A stretch of DNA of 12,806 nucleotides from Chloromonas sp. AAM2 (lineage: Eukaryota > Chlorophyta > Chlorophyceae > Chlamydomonadales > Chlamydomonadaceae). Positions 9,073 through 12,806 of this stretch are shown here, one piece after another. The stretch spans positions 1-12,806 of the forward strand of contig QAXH01000611.1 of NCBI GenBank assembly GCA_004335635.1, written 5' to 3'. Every line of letters begins with the position of its first letter. Position 1 is the first letter of the stretch. A program made the translations under genes and the position numbers. The notes under the pieces were generated by a model. That model did no database searches. It had not been told where the DNA came from and saw nothing but the letters and a program-made list of their open reading frames with translations.

Positions 9073-10542
9073 CTTGCACGGCAACTGTCGACGTAGCCAC
9101 CAGCTCCGGTGGGTGGCATGAGCCTTGGGGATCTAGTTGCCTCGCATGCAGTAACTATTGCGCTTGGATTGTAATTGTGTGCATTGTATTTGTGGACCGA
9201 GCCCGCGGCTGGTGAATCCAGACCGTCAAAAGTGCGTGTTCTGGATTGTGCGCAGATCCAGCACCACCAGCTCCTCCGGCGCCCGCTGCCGAGCCAGACG
9301 TGGCAGCCTGTGACATTCGTGTAGGCCGCATCGTGGCCGTTGAACGCCACCCAGATGCCGACAGGTAGGGGCATGGAGTTGGTTGTCCGAACACAGCCAG
9401 CCAAGATTGCAGCCAAGAGACGTACAGCAACGAGATACACAACAAACAGACGTTGACACAGCCCCTGCATGTTATGCCATCAAGAGAAACGAATCAGGCC
9501 AAGTGGGTCCTACTGTCTTGCCTGTTTACAGTCTGTACGTAGAGCAGATTGACGTGGGGGAAGCTGAGCCCAGGACAATCGTCAGTGGGCTTGTTGGGTT
9601 CGTGCCACTGGAGCAAATGCAGGTGCGGGAACAAAGGGTCGTCCAGCTATGTAGGCAAGCAAAAGCACACACAGTGGCATGGTGTTCACGATTCTCATGT
9701 CGCATTTGCTGTCACTGTGTTCAACCCATGTGCACACCCTGATGACATCATAAGCCAATCTTGGCACTGCTCCCTCAGGCTGCTGACAAGTAGCAACACA
9801 TGTGACGTGTACATGCAGAATCGCAATGTGTTGGTCATCTGCAACCTGAAGCCGCGCAAGATGCGGGGTATTGCCAGCAACGGCATGGTGCTCTGTGCAT
9901 CCAACGATGCCCATGACAAGGTTGAGCCGCTGGCGCCACCACAGGACGCCACACCTGGCGAGAGGGTGTGGTTTGGAGAGGGCAACCAAGCACAGGTGAG
10001 AATTAATTCATTGACAGCGTGGACCTGAACTGGGTGGAAGGCATGCTTGCATGGTGCACAATTCACCAGCCCAGCCGTCATGGCAGTGGCAGCAGGGCAA
10101 CGAGCTGCTATAGGCAGAGATTCTCAGGGCTGAGGTGATGCAGCGCGGTGACAGGGAGCTTGCGGCTCGTCCTAACGTCCTGTCGCAGCAGTACTCTTGT
10201 TGTTGACCCAGTCACATAATGTGAATGCACCATGAAGAGCACATATAGTAGCCACGGATTCAGGCTAACCGTGGGGTTGTTGCCTAGCCCTGACTCACGT
10301 CGTGCCAGGCAGGCAAGCCAGACAGGTGATCTGGACAAGGAAGGTCTGATCATGTGTCAACTTGTCACGTGCAGGCTGCCCCAGCTGAGCCCAACCGGGT
10401 TCAGAAAAAGAAGATCTGGGAGGGCGTGCAGCCGCTGCTGCGCACCGATGCTCAAGGAGTGGCAGGCTTCAAGGGGAGAGCCATGCTCACGGCTGCTGGC
10501 CCGGTCACTGCGTCCTCCCTGCCCAATGCGTCCATTGCATGA
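8898..10542 (+). CDS. EMAPII/Arc1p-type tRNA-binding domain protein (AIMP1-like), five exons
   Basis: Exons: 8898-9108 (tentative), 9256-9364, 9532-9622, 9819-9995, 10375-10542; about 251 aa. The C-terminal ~160 residues are the OB-fold tRNA-binding domain and EMAPII extension found in AIMP1, Arc1p and some Met- and Tyr-tRNA synthetases: [105 protein letters not shown]. All later junctions agree in phase. There is no room for a synthetase catalytic domain before the RsmE stop at 8325, so this is a free-standing cofactor that probably binds tRNA and docks synthetases in the cytosol. Exon 1 is a basic Ser/Gln/Arg segment; its donor (CCG|GTGGGT) and the acceptor at 9255 match in phase 1 and lead into a Pro/Ala linker. 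The first exon has no homology support. Confidence 0.88.
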
Positions 10543-10606
10543 AGCAGCTAACAACATACTTTACAGCAACCATGATCATGTGACTAGTCCAAGAGCCAAT
10601 CAACGC

Positions 10607-10932
10607 ATGCGGTCAATGAGTGCGACTGTGCTTTGTTTGTTGCAAGCAACCGTGGCTGCCCATCCCATCACCTGGCACAGGCTCATCTCTAATCAGAGAT
10701 TGTTGACTATGAGATGTCTCTATGAGTTGCACCCAGACGAGTTGCCTATCTTAAGTTGGACTGGGTTGAGCACAATGACCGTGACATTTGCAATGCATGC
10801 ATCAAGGAGCACATCTGTGACCGCGAAGGTTACATGTTCATGGCCAAGAGCTGGCATTTGATTGGCTACTGGTTTATGTTCACTGGTTTGTTCTTTCTAC
10901 ACATCAAGACTGAACTGGCTGTCAAGGATTAA
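10607..10932 (+). pseudogene. Membrane-protein fragment, apparently frameshifted
   Basis: The last part, in frame 1, is clearly protein-like: KLDWVEHNDRD, a Cys cluster CNACIKEHIC, then one membrane span (WHLIGYWFMFTGLFFLHI) and a charged tail ending TELAVKD before TAA at 10930-10932. Upstream the same frame meets TGA at 10723, but frame 2 continues the sense with YELHPDELP and is open back past ATG 10607 (MRSMSATVLCLLQATVAAH, signal-peptide-like). One shift near 10745 would join the two. Only about 190 bp separates the EMAPII-gene stop from this terminal segment, so there is little room for normal upstream exons. It may be a decayed gene, a sequence error, or a terminal exon with acceptor CACCCAG at 10730-10736. 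I cannot name the family. Confidence 0.45.
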
Positions 10933-11164
10933 GGCGCACTGTAGGTGCCCGGACACTGTACTTGCACCCAGCGTTGTACATTACGAACCTTTCCGGCTTG
11001 TTCAGGCATGTACATCGGCACGGCTAACTCCCTGCGCTGTATTGTATCCAGCCCAAGTCAAAAACATTTGCAACTTCATAGTCATGAGCAGCATGTTGTC
11101 TTGATGGATGTTTCTTTGTTACTCGCTGGAAGTTACGAGCAGAGGACCTTGAAAAAAGAAGTTT

Positions 11165-11203
11165 GCCAGTTCTGGGACAATTTAAGTATCCTGCACTGGA
11201 ACC
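11165..11203 (+). repeat. 39-nt bipartite repeat, copy 1
   Basis: GCCAGTTCTGGGACAAT (11165-11181), 12 variable bases, then CACTGGAACC (11194-11203). The CCAGT and ACTGG cores are complementary and could form a five-base-pair stem. It is preceded by a block shared with 455-477. Confidence 0.8.
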
Positions 11204-11272
11204 AGTGTGGTGCCACATGTCCTGGATGATTTGGTACACACTTCGCCCACCGTGTAGAGGAGTCAAATGAGT

Positions 11273-11311
11273 GCCAGTCCTGGGACAATCCTTGTGAACA
11301 CCGCTGGAACC
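11273..11311 (+). repeat. 39-nt bipartite repeat, copy 2
   Basis: GCCAGTCCTGGGACAAT (11273-11289), 12 unrelated bases, CGCTGGAACC (11302-11311). The one change in the stem position replaces an A-U pair by a G-U wobble, so pairing is kept. It lies 108 bp after copy 1. Confidence 0.8.
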
Positions 11312-11440
11312 TCTGGCAAACTTTTTTTCTACCACTTCTTGTTCTGCTGAATGTAGGGCTTAATGAATTCTGCAGACAGCACTGGTGAATAATGTAATCA
11401 TGCCCTTGCAAAGGCGACATGGACAAAAAGAACTGGTGGT

Positions 11441-11479
11441 GCCAGTTCTGGGACAATGCCTGGGACTAACACTGGAACC
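11441..11479 (+). repeat. 39-nt bipartite repeat, copy 3
   Basis: GCCAGTTCTGGGACAAT (11441-11457), 12 unrelated bases, CACTGGAACC (11470-11479). The conserved parts are identical to copy 1 and lie 168 bp after copy 2. The distance between conserved halves is the same in all three copies. Confidence 0.8.
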
Positions 11480-11611
11480 TGGTGTTGTAAGTTCCCGTTG
11501 TGGGAAGCCAGTGTCAGCCTGAGCAAACACATTCCTGGGAGTAACACATCATCAACATCTCAATCACACCCCACAGAACTGGCAAATTTCTTATTTGACT
11601 GGTAGTGCCAG

Positions 11612-11706
11612 GCTGGTGCGAATAACCGTTATCTTGGCTCACCAATGCCGAGTTGGACGTTGGCAACGACTACTATGCCTTGCTTGTGTTCCACGGCCCT
11701 GTGCAG
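11612..11706 (+). CDS. Candidate exon of an unidentified gene, one-base frame conflict
   Basis: Between an acceptor (GTGCCAG, 11605-11611) and a donor (CAG|GTACAG at 11706/11707) the sequence reads LVRITVILAH in one frame and then NAELDVGNDYYALLVFHG in the next, meeting at base 11643. Each half is strand-like and coherent, but a single extra base separates them, and the second frame has a stop (TAA) upstream with no acceptor after it except GCCGAG at 11651. The donor is in phase 0 with the segment starting at 12086. Family not recognised. Confidence 0.35.
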
Positions 11707-12085
11707 GTACAGTCCGGCGTTTATGGGCTGACACCAGCCTCAACGACACATAATATATATGTGGCACTCCTGTGGCGCACGACCGTTTCCCATCCTCACG
11801 TCCGTAACTGAATTGCCAACGAGTGTCATGTGGCAACACTCATGTCGAACTTCCAAATAACAAACAGTTGCATGACACACGGCTGACATGTATCTCTTCC
11901 TTGAAGCCTGCCACTTCTGAGGCATCACAACGCAGCCATGCCAGCTAACAGTTCCATGCAAGTCATCAAGCGATCAACGAGTGAATGAGCAGCTGTAATT
12001 CACGGCCAGTGATTTGAAGCATCTGGCAAACACTGGCCGCAGCATGTTGACTGGCGATAGTCAGAAAAGATAGTGAACCTCACAG
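11707..12085. other. Probable intron or intergenic, nothing identified
   Basis: If the segments before and after it belong to one gene, this is its intron (donor at 11707, acceptor CTCACAG at 12079-12085). No open frame here has splice sites that fit its neighbours. Confidence 0.3.
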
Positions 12086-12113
12086 GTAAGGTTCACTTTA
12101 CGGGATGGTAAAG
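12073..12113. other. Two adjacent perfect hairpins
   Basis: GTGAACCT (12073-12080) pairs with AGGTTCAC (12089-12096) over an 8-base loop; directly after it CTTTAC (12096-12101) pairs with GTAAAG (12108-12113) over a 6-base loop. A further TTCAC at 12114-12118 could compete for the first arm. The structure covers a CAG|GTAAGG sequence at 12083-12090 that could be read as a 5' splice site, or as the acceptor of the following segment. Confidence 0.5.
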
Positions 12114-12331
12114 TTCACGGTCACCTGTCTCTGGAATTCAAGACCCAAACAGTGAGATTGTGAGCCGTACGCACCTTGACAAAAGTCATCACAGACTGCC
12201 ACCAAGCCCTTCTAGCTACTTGCATGCAAGTCGGACTGGCTGAGCACTTTGTGACACCGATATTGTATGCGTTAGGTATGGCACCTGTGACTGCGAGGGT
12301 TGTGCATGTGAGCTGGGTCAGCTTGGCTTGA
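12086..12331 (+). CDS. Candidate exon(s) with an in-frame TGA, family unknown
   Basis: Reading from the possible acceptor CTCACAG (12079-12085), one frame gives VRFTLRDGKVHGHLSLEFK, meets TGA at 12161-12163, then goes on in the same frame with AVRTLTKVITDCHQALL and LAEHFVTPILYALGMAPVTA to a TGA at 12329. Both parts look like protein, the second with a hydrophobic, membrane-like stretch. Possible readings: a terminal exon ending at 12163 followed by a separate exon (acceptor TTGTGAG at 12164); a decayed gene; or recoding of the TGA. Possible donors at the far end are AGG|GTTGTG (12298) and CAT|GTGAGC (12307). Confidence 0.35.
12218..12231. repeat. 14-bp perfect palindrome ACTTGCATGCAAGT
   Basis: A perfect palindrome related to those at 1672-1683 and 5260-5302, here lying inside a possible coding segment. 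Confidence 0.6.
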
Positions 12332-12370
12332 GTTGAAGATCTGTACGAACAGAAGTTGCCTTCTTGCCAG

Positions 12371-12479
12371 GCTGACTTGGTGCTGTGGCAATGTGGATAT
12401 GACAGCGCGGGACGCACGCATTGCGCCAGGGCATGCCGTGGAGGCATCGATCTCAATAGGCGCTCAATCCTTTGCTGCG
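12371..12479 (+). CDS. Candidate internal exon of a gene running toward the right edge
   Basis: A good acceptor (CTTCTTGCCAG, ending 12370) and a donor (GCG|GTAGGTGG) frame 109 bases reading NVDMTARDARIAPGHAVEA and SISIGAQSFAA. A second frame across the same bases is also open (ADLVLWQCGYDS), and that one, not the first, matches the phase of the upstream donors at 12298 and 12307. The coding frame is therefore undecided, and the family is not recognised. Confidence 0.3.
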
Positions 12480-12806
12480 GTAGGTGGTACTTAGCAGGAT
12501 AACGCCAACCCATGGTTCATATACCCTGACTCGGAGATACAAGGCCCTTGAAACCACCATCGGTGTTCATTCTACTCTGCCAAGCTATTAATCATGCGGC
12601 GCTCTGCTGCACTCTCCACTGCCCATACTGAGCTTGTCTCGAGCTCTGCGTCCGGCTCTTCCGGCTATTAGCCTAGGGTCTGGTGGTGCATTTTCATAGC
12701 AAAGCTTCCAGCTGCGAAACCATGTGACATTGACATTGTGAGGGTTGCGATTTCACTTCACTAGCGCTGACACTGACCTTGACCCTGACAATCTTTCAAT
12801 CCAGTC
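12480..12806. other. Right edge, nothing identified
   Basis: Apart from a 25-codon ATG frame at about 12595 (MRRSAALSTAHTELV), I see nothing here. The last 40 bases are rich in TGAC repeats. Confidence 0.3.

Larger units (their letters stand above)
10933..11611. other. Gene-poor stretch holding the 39-nt repeats
   Basis: No supported exon on either strand. The longer open frames here lack splice sites and domain motifs. The stretch is notable only for the three bipartite 39-nt repeats listed separately, which take up much of 11165-11479. Confidence 0.5.

Noticed and set aside
9006..9470. Minus-strand 154-codon frame with a signal-peptide-like start
   Set aside because: It runs antisense to the EMAPII exon with the [17 protein letters not shown] motif, so it is a shadow despite its hydrophobic start.
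5627..10542. Operon-like functional pairing of RsmE and the tRNA-binding protein
   Set aside because: Eukaryotic gene structure with separate introns and about 570 bp between them; adjacency alone does not show joint function.
12121..12513. Minus-strand 130-codon frame near the right edge
   Set aside because: No domain or splice sites; plus-strand frames across the same bases look more protein-like.

Overview
The window reads as nuclear DNA from a eukaryotic microalga, most likely a chlorophyte green alga. The support is short exons bounded by GT...AG introns of about 150-570 bp, Pro/Ala-rich linkers, no bacterial gene packing, and a bacterial-type RsmE gene carried as a split eukaryotic gene. 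The lineage is an inference; no rRNA or organelle marker is present. All exon models were built by hand from frame, splice-site phase and protein motifs, without transcripts.

Layout. (1) 3-743, plus: the 3' part of an unidentified coiled-coil-like gene. (2) 744-2094: convergent intergenic DNA with no convincing gene. (3) 2095-4973, minus: a four-exon RING-finger gene (about 532-536 aa), a probable E3 ubiquitin ligase. (4) 4974-5626: shared upstream region of two divergent genes. (5) 5627-8325, plus: a five-exon RsmE-family 16S rRNA m3U1498 methyltransferase (376 aa), the best-supported gene, since all junction phases agree. (6) 8526-9072, minus: a tentative antisense ORF. (7) 8898-10542, plus: a five-exon protein with an EMAPII/Arc1p-type tRNA-binding domain (about 251 aa); its first exon is tentative and the rest secure. 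(8) 10607-10932, plus: a membrane-protein fragment that is coherent only if the frame shifts once. (9) 10933-12806, plus: poorly resolved exon-like segments, three copies of a 39-nt bipartite repeat, and local hairpins.

How the genes relate: RsmE (rRNA base methylation) and the EMAPII-domain protein (tRNA binding, usually docking of aminoacyl-tRNA synthetases) are both translation genes in tandem on one strand. In an alga this is more likely chance than an operon. The RING gene is divergent from RsmE across about 650 bp. No CRISPR array, tRNA, rRNA, defence island or complete transposon was seen, and nothing here clearly amounts to an undescribed multi-gene system. The most unusual items are the fixed-geometry 39-nt repeat, the phage-like motif in the RING protein, the spacer inside RsmE, and several exons in the right-hand third that make sense only across a frameshift or an in-frame TGA.
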